Source: Chlamydiia bacterium
Lineage (GTDB): Bacteria > Chlamydiota > Chlamydiia > Chlamydiales > FEN-1388
Assembly (NCBI GenBank): GCA_003170575.1
Contig: PMZB01000003.1
Coordinates: 6,337-14,626 of the forward strand
Direction: 5' to 3'
DNA length: 8,290 nt
In this document: positions 1 to 7,500 of the stretch, in pieces
Position numbering within the stretch: the stretch's first letter is position 1
Layout: each line of letters opens with the position of its first letter
Program-made: the position numbers and the translations under genes
Notes under the pieces: generated by a model
The model's input: only the letters and a program-made list of their open reading frames with translations
What the model was told of the DNA's origin: nothing
The model's database searches: none

Positions 1-362
1 ATTTAAGCAATCTGACCGTTATCGAAATGTCCAAGCTTAAAGAGATGCTTGAGAATAAATGGGGTGTAAAAGCAGCCTCAGCTATGCCTATGATGGCAGC
101 TGCAGCACCAGCACAAGCTGCTGCTCCTCAAGCGTCTGAATCTACAGAGTTTCAAGTAACTCTTGCTGAAGCTCCAGCCGATAAGCGACTTGGCATCATC
201 AAAGTTCTTAGAGAAGTTGCGGGAATGGCACTGAAAGAAGCCAAAGATCTTGCTGAGGCAGCTCCAAAAGTTGTGAAAGAAACTGTACCAAAGAATGAAG
301 CCGAAGAGATGAAGAAAAAACTCGAGGCTGCTGGAGCAAAAGTCACCTTGAAAGGTCTCTAA
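1..362 (+). CDS. rplL: 50S ribosomal protein L7/L12, C-terminal part (5' end outside window)
   Basis: L7/L12 is the dimeric stalk protein of the large ribosomal subunit. It recruits elongation and initiation factors and stimulates their GTPase activity. The reading frame is open from the first whole codon at base 3 and gives 119 residues ending in tandem stops TAA TGA (360-365). It begins inside the N-terminal dimerisation domain (LSNLTVIEMSKLKEMLENKW), passes through an Ala/Pro/Met-rich flexible hinge (about 85-150) and ends in the factor-binding domain. That domain shows the family signature 'GMALKEAKDLAEAAP' and the Lys-rich helix before 'GAKVTLKGL'. The ATG at 27 is an internal Met, because family-typical residues precede it in frame; about ten N-terminal residues are missing. 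The 'KGL' ending resembles chlamydial L7/L12 as I remember it. Any promoter and the L10-binding leader would lie upstream and are not visible. Identity is secure. Confidence 0.97.
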   Translation, partial: LSNLTVIEMSKLKEMLENKWGVKAASAMPMMAAAAPAQAAAPQASESTEFQVTLAEAPADKRLGIIKVLREVAGMALKEAKDLAEAAPKVVKETVPKNEAEEMKKKLEAAGAKVTLKGL

Positions 363-373
363 TGAGTGAGTTG

Positions 374-424
374 GAACAAAACAGCGTTAGACCATAGTCG
401 TTGACTACGGTGGCTGTTTTGTTC
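374..424 (+). promoter_or_regulatory. Long imperfect RNA hairpin 12 nt after rplL
   Basis: The arms GAACAAAACAGC (374-385) and GCTGTTTTGTTC (413-424) are perfectly complementary over 12 bp. Inside them, ACCATAGTC (391-399) and GACTACGGT (403-411) form a second 9-position stem with one A/C mismatch and a GTT loop. The two stems are separated by an asymmetric internal loop (GTTAG on the left, G on the right). The T8 run at 443-450 starts 18 nt past the stem, too far for a standard intrinsic terminator. Possible roles are an RNase III-type processing site, a 3'-end stabiliser for the rplL message or part of an attenuator. The structure is read directly from the sequence; the role is inferred. 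Confidence 0.7.
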
Positions 425-458
425 GAATCGACTCTGTCCTTATTTTTTTTGCAAGAGA

Positions 459-504
459 TGTTCCCGTTGTGGATTTTTACAAAAACACAGCGGGAACACT
501 TTTT
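459..504 (+). terminator. Intrinsic terminator / attenuator candidate between rplL and rpoB
   Basis: The left arm TGTTCCCGTTGTG (459-471) pairs with the right arm CACAGCGGGAACA (486-498) over all 13 positions, with one G-U wobble. The 14-nt loop can add a short T/A stem (TTTT with AAAA). After one C at 499 comes T5 (500-504) and then ATT. A stem with a CCCG/CGGG core followed at once by a U-run is the form of a Rho-independent terminator. It lies about 95 nt after rplL and 250 nt before rpoB, so complete termination would leave rpoB without read-through. The short U-run suggests partial termination, as at the E. coli rplL-rpoB attenuator, but this is not measured. Confidence 0.65.
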
Positions 505-517
505 ATTAAAGCTTCTC

Positions 518-547
518 TTGTCAAGAATTTTGAGGATAGTGTATTCT
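518..547 (+). promoter_or_regulatory. Possible sigma-70/sigma-66-like promoter for rpoB (weak)
   Basis: TTGTCA (518-523) matches the -35 consensus TTGACA at 5 of 6 positions, and TATTCT (542-547) matches the -10 consensus TATAAT at 4 of 6, with an 18-nt spacer. It lies directly downstream of the terminator-like hairpin, where an independent rpoBC promoter would be useful. Transcription from it would start near 553-555 and leave a leader of about 200 nt. AT-rich DNA produces such matches by chance, so this is only a candidate. Confidence 0.25.
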
Positions 548-744
548 CATTGGGTTTTTCTGTGCTTTTGTGCAGACAGTTTTGCATTGTGTGCAGTACA
601 GTTTCGTGAGACGTATGCTGAAGACTTTTCTAAACAGGTACTCGTTATATCATTATTACTTCTTCGCATTCTTGGACGTCGTTTTCAAAAAAGTAAACAG
701 TTTTTTTGTACGCCTCTGTCGCGCTCATTACATTTTAGCTATAC

Positions 745-748
745 GGAG
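745..748 (+). promoter_or_regulatory. Ribosome binding site of rpoB
   Basis: GGAG at 745-748 lies 8 nt before the ATG at 757, a normal Shine-Dalgarno spacing. Together with the in-frame TAG at 736-738 it fixes the rpoB start. Confidence 0.8.
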
Positions 749-756
749 TTTCTAGC

Positions 757-3700
757 ATGTTGCGAAAGCCACCTCGTCGTATCAGTTTCCATAATCGAGA
801 GGACGTTCTTGACCTCCCTAACCTCATAGAGGTTCAGGTAAAATCGTACGGTCAGTTTTTACAGGCGAATGTTGCCCCAGAGGAACGCAAGCCTATGGGA
901 TTACAGGAGGTCTTCTTAGAGACCTTTCCTATAAAATCATTCGACGAAAAAACAGTTCTCGAGTTTTTGTCATATAACTTAGGGATTCCAAAATATACTC
1001 CTGAGGAGTGTATACGAAGAGGAATTTCTTTCAATGTTACCCTGAAAGTAAAATTTCGCCTGACAGATGAGACTGGGATCAAGGAAGAAGAAGTGTACAT
1101 GGGTACTATCCCGGTTATGACGGAAAATGGCACCTTTATCATCAATGGCGCAGAACGGGTGGTAGTCTCCCAGCTGCATAGATCTCCAGGCATATGCTTT
1201 GAACAAGAACGACATCCTCGCGGAGGAATGATCTATTCCTTCCGTTTGATTCCGTATCGAGGTAGCTGGTTGGAAGCATCTTTTGATTCAAGCGATTGTA
1301 TCAACATCTATATAGATCGAAAGAAACGAAAGAAAAAGATCTTGGCCAGCACCTTCTTGCGATGCTTAGGGCTGTCTACCAATAACGACATTTTGGAAGA
1401 GTTTTTCACTGTCAAAAAAGTCAAATTCAAGAGCGAAAAAGACTTTGTCAAATATGTTGGGAAGATATTGGCTCAGGATGTTGTTGATGAAGAAAAAGGT
1501 CTCATTTTTGGCCGTGCTGCTGAAAAACTAACTACAGCAATGGCAAAGAGAATGCTTGATGCAGGGATTGATTCTTTTAAAATATGCGAAGAAGCCGATG
1601 AACTACATCCCATCATCCGCATGCTGGTTAAAGACCCCACAGACAGCTATGAGACAGCTTTAAAGGACTTTTACCGAAAAATTCGTCCTGGGGAGCCCGC
1701 AACACTTGCAAATGCTCGCGCATCAATTATGCGGCTCTACTTTGACCCAAAGCGATATAACCTTGGCCGGGTAGGACGATATAAGCTCAATAAAAAGCTT
1801 GGGTTTGAAGTTTCTGACGAAACTTTGCAACAAGTTACCCTCCGACGGGAGGACGTGATTGCAGCGCTTAAGTATTTAATGCGTTTAAGAGTAGGTGAAG
1901 AAGGACTTTCTGTTGATGACATTGATCATTTGGGCAATCGTCGCGTGCGCTCAGTAGGAGAGCTCGTTCAAAACCAATGTAGAGTTGGCCTTGCCCGCAT
2001 GGAAAAGATTATTCGTGAACGGATGAATCTTTTTGATTTTACTTCTGACACGCTTACCCCAGGGAAAATAGTTTCAGCAAAGGCACTCGCAACCGTGCTT
2101 AAGGACTTTTTTGGCAGATCACAGCTCTCACAGTTCATGGATCAAACAAATCCTGTTGCTGAGTTAACTCACAAGAGAAGGCTTTCTGCACTAGGCCCTG
2201 GAGGACTTAATCGAGATAGAGCTGGGTTTGAAGTCAGAGACGTTCATCCAAGTCATTATGGAAGAATCTGCCCCATTGAAACACCAGAAGGGTTAAACAT
2301 TGGGTTGATCACCTCCCTTTCCACCTTTGCCAAGATCAATGAGTTTGGGTTTATCGAAACGCCCTACAGAATTGTTCGCGATGGTGTTGTTACTGACGAA
2401 ATTGAATATATGACCGCGGATCAAGAAGCGGGATGTGTCATTTCACAGGCGACCTGCACGATTGATAAGCATGGTCTGATTGCTGATGAACGCTGTTGGG
2501 CGCGCGTTAACGGAGAGTCTCTTGAAGTTGATTCCTCCTCTGTAACCCACATGGACGTATCTCCAAAACAGATGGTTTCAATCGTCACGGGACTTATACC
2601 ATTTCTTGAGCATGATGACGCAAACCGTGCTCTTATGGGATCAAACATGCAGCGCCAGGCTGTTCCACTTCTGTTACCTCAATCACCATTAGTTGGTACT
2701 GGTCTTGAGGGTAGGGCTGCAAGGGATTCAGGTGCTGTGGTCATTGCCGAAGAAGATGGAACTGTTGAATATGTAGATGGTTTTAAAATTGTTATCGCTT
2801 CCAAGCAAAACAAGCTTCGAAAGAAAACCTATTTACTGAGGAAGTTTCTTAAGTCTAATTCAGGCACATGCATAAACCAGAAGCCCATTTGTTCTATCGG
2901 GGAGACTGTAAAAGCTGGAGATGTGATTGCCGATGGCCCTGCGACCGATTGCGGCGAACTAGCAGTTGGAAGAAACGTGCTCGTTTCTTTCTTGCCTTGG
3001 CGTGGGTACAATTTTGAGGATGCCATAGTAGTTTCTCACAAAGTAGTAAGAAATGATTATTTCACTTCGATTCACATTGAAGAATTTGAAATTATGGCCC
3101 GAGAAACCAAGCTGGGCAAGGAAGAGATTACCAGGGATATTCCAAATGTACCTGAGGAAGCCCTAAGAAATTTAGGCGAGGATGGAATAATTCGCGTTGG
3201 TGCTGAAGTTAAACCTGGCGATATTCTTGTTGGTAAAATAACTCCCAAATCTGAAACAGAGTTGGCTCCTGAAGAGCGCTTGCTGAGAGCTATTTTTGGC
3301 GAGAAAGCTGCAGACGTGAAAGATGCATCCCTTACAGCTCCTCCAGGAACTGAGGGGTATGTAATGTCTGTGATGATTTTCAATCGCTGGGATCGTTTTT
3401 CCAAAACTGAAGAAGAACGAGTTGAAGAAGCGGCGCGCATCAAGGACATACAAAAGGAATACAAAGCTAGGTTAGCACAAATTAGAGTCGAGCGAAGAGA
3501 TAAAATTGGCGCACTTTTGCTCAACGAAATATCCCCGTCATCAGTTGTCCATAGAAAGAGTGCTGAGATACTCGTTGAAGAGGGGTCGCCTATTACTTCT
3601 GAAGTGATTGCTGCGCTCGAAAAAGAAGCATTAAGTGATCTTATCTTACCGACGGATGCTATTTGGAAGGAATTCAAGGCAATCGTGCGTGAGGGAGATC

Positions 3701-4545
3701 TTGCTCTGCAGAAACTTGACAATGAGTATACAACGAGTGTCGAGCTTACTAAGAAGGGAGACACCGAACTAGAATCCGGAGTGATCAGGCAAGTTAAGGT
3801 ATATATTGCTTCAAAGCGAACGCTGCAGGTTGGCGATAAAATGGCCGGACGACATGGTAACAAAGGTGTTGTCTCAAATATCGTTCCAGAAGCTGATATG
3901 CCCTTCTTGGCTGATGGTAGATCAGTGGAGTTTATACTGAACCCACTGGGCGTGCCTTCTCGTATGAACATCGGCCAGCTTCTTGAAACACATCTTGGTC
4001 TTGTTGCCCACATGGGTAAATTTCATGTGAAGTCTCCTGTATTCGAAGGATTTCCTGAGTGGAAAATATGGGAAATGATGAAGGAAAAAGGGCTTCCTGA
4101 AGATGGAAAGATGTTTCTTTATGACGGATGCACAGGCGAGCGGTTTGATCGTCCGGCTGTGGTAGGGTACATCTACATGTTGAAACTCAGTCACCTTGTG
4201 GCTGACAAGATCCACGCGCGTGCTGTTGGCCCTTACTCATTGGTAACGCAACAGCCACTTGGCGGTAAAGCACAGATGGGTGGTCAACGATTTGGTGAGA
4301 TGGAGGTATGGGCTCTCGAAGCATATGGAGCAGCATATCTTCTGCAGGAAATGTTGACAGTGAAGTCTGATGACGTTGCAGGACGCACACGCATTTACGA
4401 AGCTATTGTTAAGGGTGAAAATATCCTCAAGACTGGAACTCCAGAGTCGTTCAACGTGTTGATCAAAGAGATGCAAGGGCTTGGATTAGATATTCGCCCA
4501 GAAAGTATTGAAGAAACAGCTGGAACAACAGTACCAGCTGCTTAA
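757..4545 (+). CDS. rpoB: DNA-directed RNA polymerase subunit beta, complete
   Basis: Beta forms one pincer of the cytoplasmic core RNA polymerase and half of the catalytic cleft. The 1262-residue frame is uninterrupted and close to the length I recall for chlamydial beta (about 1250); E. coli beta is 1342. Visible landmarks, with E. coli equivalents inferred by alignment: the N-terminal Rif-pocket motif with [13 protein letters not shown] (131-145); Rif cluster I around [20 protein letters not shown] (456-475, E. coli numbering minus 54); Rif cluster II at 509-518; GYNFEDAI (750-757) with Glu754-Asp755; the flap segment [18 protein letters not shown] (814-831); a helical charged stretch from about 889; [12 protein letters not shown] (1026-1037) with the two active-site lysines Lys1028 and Lys1036; and the C-terminal clamp segment [17 protein letters not shown]. 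The main Rif contacts Q459, D462, H472, R475 and S477 are retained. One oddity is Leu513, where E. coli has Pro567. The start is fixed by GGAG at 745-748 and an upstream in-frame TAG. rpoC follows after 29 nt. Confidence 0.99.
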   Translation: MLRKPPRRISFHNREDVLDLPNLIEVQVKSYGQFLQANVAPEERKPMGLQEVFLETFPIKSFDEKTVLEFLSYNLGIPKYTPEECIRRGISFNVTLKVKFRLTDETGIKEEEVYMGTIPVMTENGTFIINGAERVVVSQLHRSPGICFEQERHPRGGMIYSFRLIPYRGSWLEASFDSSDCINIYIDRKKRKKKILASTFLRCLGLSTNNDILEEFFTVKKVKFKSEKDFVKYVGKILAQDVVDEEKGLIFGRAAEKLTTAMAKRMLDAGIDSFKICEEADELHPIIRMLVKDPTDSYETALKDFYRKIRPGEPATLANARASIMRLYFDPKRYNLGRVGRYKLNKKLGFEVSDETLQQVTLRREDVIAALKYLMRLRVGEEGLSVDDIDHLGNRRVRSVGELVQNQCRVGLARMEKIIRERMNLFDFTSDTLTPGKIVSAKALATVLKDFFGRSQLSQFMDQTNPVAELTHKRRLSALGPGGLNRDRAGFEVRDVHPSHYGRICPIETPEGLNIGLITSLSTFAKINEFGFIETPYRIVRDGVVTDEIEYMTADQEAGCVISQATCTIDKHGLIADERCWARVNGESLEVDSSSVTHMDVSPKQMVSIVTGLIPFLEHDDANRALMGSNMQRQAVPLLLPQSPLVGTGLEGRAARDSGAVVIAEEDGTVEYVDGFKIVIASKQNKLRKKTYLLRKFLKSNSGTCINQKPICSIGETVKAGDVIADGPATDCGELAVGRNVLVSFLPWRGYNFEDAIVVSHKVVRNDYFTSIHIEEFEIMARETKLGKEEITRDIPNVPEEALRNLGEDGIIRVGAEVKPGDILVGKITPKSETELAPEERLLRAIFGEKAADVKDASLTAPPGTEGYVMSVMIFNRWDRFSKTEEERVEEAARIKDIQKEYKARLAQIRVERRDKIGALLLNEISPSSVVHRKSAEILVEEGSPITSEVIAALEKEALSDLILPTDAIWKEFKAIVREGDLALQKLDNEYTTSVELTKKGDTELESGVIRQVKVYIASKRTLQVGDKMAGRHGNKGVVSNIVPEADMPFLADGRSVEFILNPLGVPSRMNIGQLLETHLGLVAHMGKFHVKSPVFEGFPEWKIWEMMKEKGLPEDGKMFLYDGCTGERFDRPAVVGYIYMLKLSHLVADKIHARAVGPYSLVTQQPLGGKAQMGGQRFGEMEVWALEAYGAAYLLQEMLTVKSDDVAGRTRIYEAIVKGENILKTGTPESFNVLIKEMQGLGLDIRPESIEETAGTTVPAA

Positions 4546-4560
4546 ACAAGCTCCATAAAA

Positions 4561-4565
4561 AGAGG
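4561..4565 (+). promoter_or_regulatory. Ribosome binding site of rpoC
   Basis: AGAGG at 4561-4565 lies 9 nt before the ATG at 4575, followed by an A7 run (4567-4573). The 29-nt rpoB-rpoC spacer (4546-4574) shows no terminator or promoter, so the two genes are read as co-transcribed. The position of this site supports ATG 4575 over an internal start. Confidence 0.65.
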
Positions 4566-4574
4566 CAAAAAAAG

Positions 4575-7500
4575 ATGTCTGACGAAGAAGTACTTTCTCC
4601 TGAAGAGCTAGTGGCTGATGAATTTGCGGAAGGAGAAGAAGAGATCGGAGAGGAAAAAGAATCTCCTGCTGAGAGCGGTGAAAAGAAAACCTTCCAATTT
4701 GACGAGGGAGAATTTGAGCGACGCCGGTGGGGTCGCTATGATGAGGATGCGTTTAACGTAAGGTTTGATAAATTAAGTATACGCATAGCCTCTTCAGATG
4801 TTATCCGCAATAATTGGTCCCGCGGAGAGGTAAAAAAACCGGAGACAATTAACTACCGCACGTTCAAACCAGAAAAGGGCGGTCTTTTCTGCGAAAAGAT
4901 TTTTGGTCCAACAAGGGATTGGGAATGTTCTTGCGGAAAGTACAAAAAGATCAAGCATAAGGGCATTGTGTGCGACCGATGCGGCGTTGAAGTAACTCTG
5001 TCCAAGGTGCGCCGTGAGCGAATGGCGCATATTGATCTTGCTGTACCAGTTGTGCACATATGGTTTTTCAAAACATCTCCTTCAAGAATAGGCAGCCTTT
5101 TAGGTATGTCTACAGCAGATCTTGAGAGAGTTATCTACTATGAAGACCATGTGGTTACCGACCCAGGGAAAACAAGTCTTGTCCGCAAGCAATTATTGAA
5201 TGATACAGAGTTGCGTGAGGCGCAAGAGCGATGGGGTAAAGATGCTTTTCAAGCAAGCATGGGTGCGGAAGCTATTAGGGCGCTTCTGATAGGCGAGGAC
5301 CTTCAAGGTCTACTTGCCGAGCTTAAGGACAAAATCCGTAAAACAAAGTCCATGCAAGCAAGAATGAAGATTGCTCGACGACTGAAGATTGTAGAAGGGT
5401 TTCTTTCTTCTAATAACCATCCAGAATGGATGGTTATGTCCTGTATTCCTGTGGTACCGCCAGACTTGAGGCCTCTTGTTCCTCTAGATGGGGGCAGATT
5501 TGCTACATCAGATCTTAATGATCTCTACAGAAGAGTTATCAACCGAAACAACCGCTTAAGGGCAATCTTAAAGTTAAAAACACCTGAAGTCATTATTCGT
5601 AACGAAAAACGAATGCTACAGGAAGCTGTGGATGCTCTTTTTGATAATGGACGGCATGGTCATCCTGTAATGGGCGCAGGGAATAGGCCTTTAAAATCCC
5701 TTGCCGAAATGTTGAAAGGTAAGCAGGGAAGATTCCGCCAGAATCTTTTGGGTAAACGCGTTGACTATTCTGGACGATCTGTGATTGTTGTAGGACCAGA
5801 GCTTCGTTTCAATCAATGCGGTATTCCGAAACTCATGGCCCTTGAGCTCTTTGAGCCATTTATCATCCGTCGGTTGAAAGAGTTGGGGTTTGTATACACA
5901 ATTCGCTCTGCGAAGAAAAAGATTCACCGGCAAGACCCCGAGGTATGGGATGTGCTGGAAGAAGTAATAGCAGGGCATCCAGTGCTGCTCAACCGCGCTC
6001 CCACACTGCACAGGCTTGGTATTCAGGCATTTCAGCCGGTACTTATTGAGGGTAAGGCTATCCGAGTCCACCCGCTTGTTTGTACAGCTTTTAACGCTGA
6101 CTTTGACGGCGACCAGATGGCTGTGCATGTGCCCCTGTCAATAGAAGCGCAGATAGAAGCCAGAGCTCTGATGATGGCTCCAGACAACATTTTCTTGCCT
6201 TCATCAGGCCGGCCCTCTACCGTGCCTTCAAAGGACATGACGCTTGGGCTGTATTATCTGATGTGCGATCCTTTGTATAACCCTGAGGAGCATGGAAAGA
6301 AGGTCAAGTTTTTCAAGGATGAAAATGAAGTACTTCTTGCTGTTCATGCAGGGGGAAGCTTTACCTGGGATACTCCTGCGAGAAAAGATGGAAAACTTGA
6401 GTTTACCGGAAGGGGAATGTTGCTTCATGAAAAAATCAAGCTGAAAACTAAAGATGGAGTCATAGAAACCACGCCAGGGCGTGTTATTTTCAATACAATT
6501 GTGCCTCCAGGACTTGGTTTCCAAAATTATTCGCTTCCAGTAAAACGTCTCAGCGAGCTTGTCATAGAGTGTTATAGGAAAGAAGGGCTTGAGGTTACTG
6601 TCAGGTTCTTGGATAAATTGAAAAACCTTGGGTTTAGCGAGGCAACAAAAGCGGCTCTTTCGATTGGTATTCAAGATATTTGCGTGCCTGAATCCAAAAA
6701 AGCCATTCTAGACGAGGCTGAAGCTAAGGTTGCTGTTGTTCGCAAGCAGTACGAAGATGGTATTATTACTGAAGGTGAACGGCATTCGAAGATTGTCACA
6801 ACATGGACAGAAGCTGCTGACAATGTTGCTGAAGATATGTTTTCATTAATGAGTAAGCCAAAAGATGGTGTTCTTAATCCTCTTTATATGTCCATGAACT
6901 CTGGTGCGCGAGGCAGCAAGCCTCAGGTACGCCAGCTTGGCGCTATGCGAGGACTTATGGCAAAGCCTTCTGGTGAGATTATTGAGTTTCCGATCACGGC
7001 AAACTTTAAAGAGGGTCTTGGCCCGCTTCAGTACTTCATCTCAGCACACGGTGCTCGTAAAGGTCTTGCTGACACAGCTCTTAAAACAGCTGACTCAGGC
7101 TACCTCACTCGACGGCTTGTTGACGTAGCTCAGGATGTGATTGTGACAGAAGTAGACTGCGGTACGTTGAATGGTATTGAGGTGGAATCTGTCAAACAAG
7201 GGGACGAGGAGCTTCTTTGTTTGCGAGATAGAATTTTTGGAAGAACTGTGTGTGATGACATCACTCTTCCTGGTGACAAGAGTGTGTTACTTGCACGACA
7301 GGGCGATCTTTTGACTCTTGCACAGGCTGAAGCTATTGATAATGCAGGCATTGAATGTGTCAGAATCCGATCAGTACTCACGTGCGAGTCTCGACGAGGT
7401 GTCTGTTCTCACTGTTACGGAGTCAATCTTGCTAATGGCCGGCCTGTGTGTGAGGGTGAGGCAGTAGGAATTATTGCTGCTCAATCTATCGGCGAGCCTG

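Larger units (their letters stand above)
363..756 (+). other. rplL-rpoB intergenic region
   Basis: This 394-nt gap between the rplL stop and the rpoB start is noticeably T-rich on the + strand and has no convincing gene. It holds, in order: a long imperfect hairpin (374-424), an isolated T8 run (443-450), a terminator-like hairpin followed by T5 (459-504), a weak promoter-like pair (518-547), a short direct repeat (570-583 and 591-605) and the rpoB ribosome binding site (745-748). An in-frame TAG at 736-738 closes the rpoB frame upstream, so rpoB cannot start earlier. The corresponding gap in E. coli is of similar length and is a known control point, with partial termination and RNase III processing. 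A like role here is inferred from position and structure. Confidence 0.85.

Noticed and set aside
27..362. ATG at 27 as the start of rplL
   Set aside because: The frame is open to the window edge and the residues before it (LSNLTVIE) belong to the conserved L7/L12 N-terminal domain, so this is an internal Met of a truncated gene.
443..450. T8 run taken as the U-tract of the 374-424 hairpin
   Set aside because: The run starts 18 nt after the stem ends, whereas an intrinsic terminator needs it within a few bases.
686..708. CAAAAAA / TTTTTTG inverted repeat upstream of rpoB
   Set aside because: A seven-pair stem of almost only A-T is too weak to support a terminator or operator call and is expected in AT-rich DNA.
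570..755. 61-codon frame ending one base before rpoB, considered as a leader peptide
   Set aside because: It needs a GTG start without a Shine-Dalgarno sequence, and the product (rich in Phe, Tyr, Arg) has no recognisable feature. The close approach to rpoB is probably chance.
401..829. Open frame of 142 codons on the + strand in the rplL-rpoB gap
   Set aside because: It starts inside a hairpin, runs through the terminator-like stem, overlaps rpoB by 73 nt, has no ribosome binding site and encodes a Phe/Leu/Ser-rich product expected from T-rich non-coding DNA.
3072..4013. 313-codon frame on the - strand inside rpoB
   Set aside because: It lies wholly opposite the conserved rpoB coding sequence, is Ser-rich and has no recognisable domain; it is a shadow of rpoB codon usage.
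4611..4613. In-frame GTG as the start of rpoC
   Set aside because: It has no Shine-Dalgarno sequence at proper spacing, while ATG 4575 is preceded by AGAGG. It would also leave most of the acidic extension in place.
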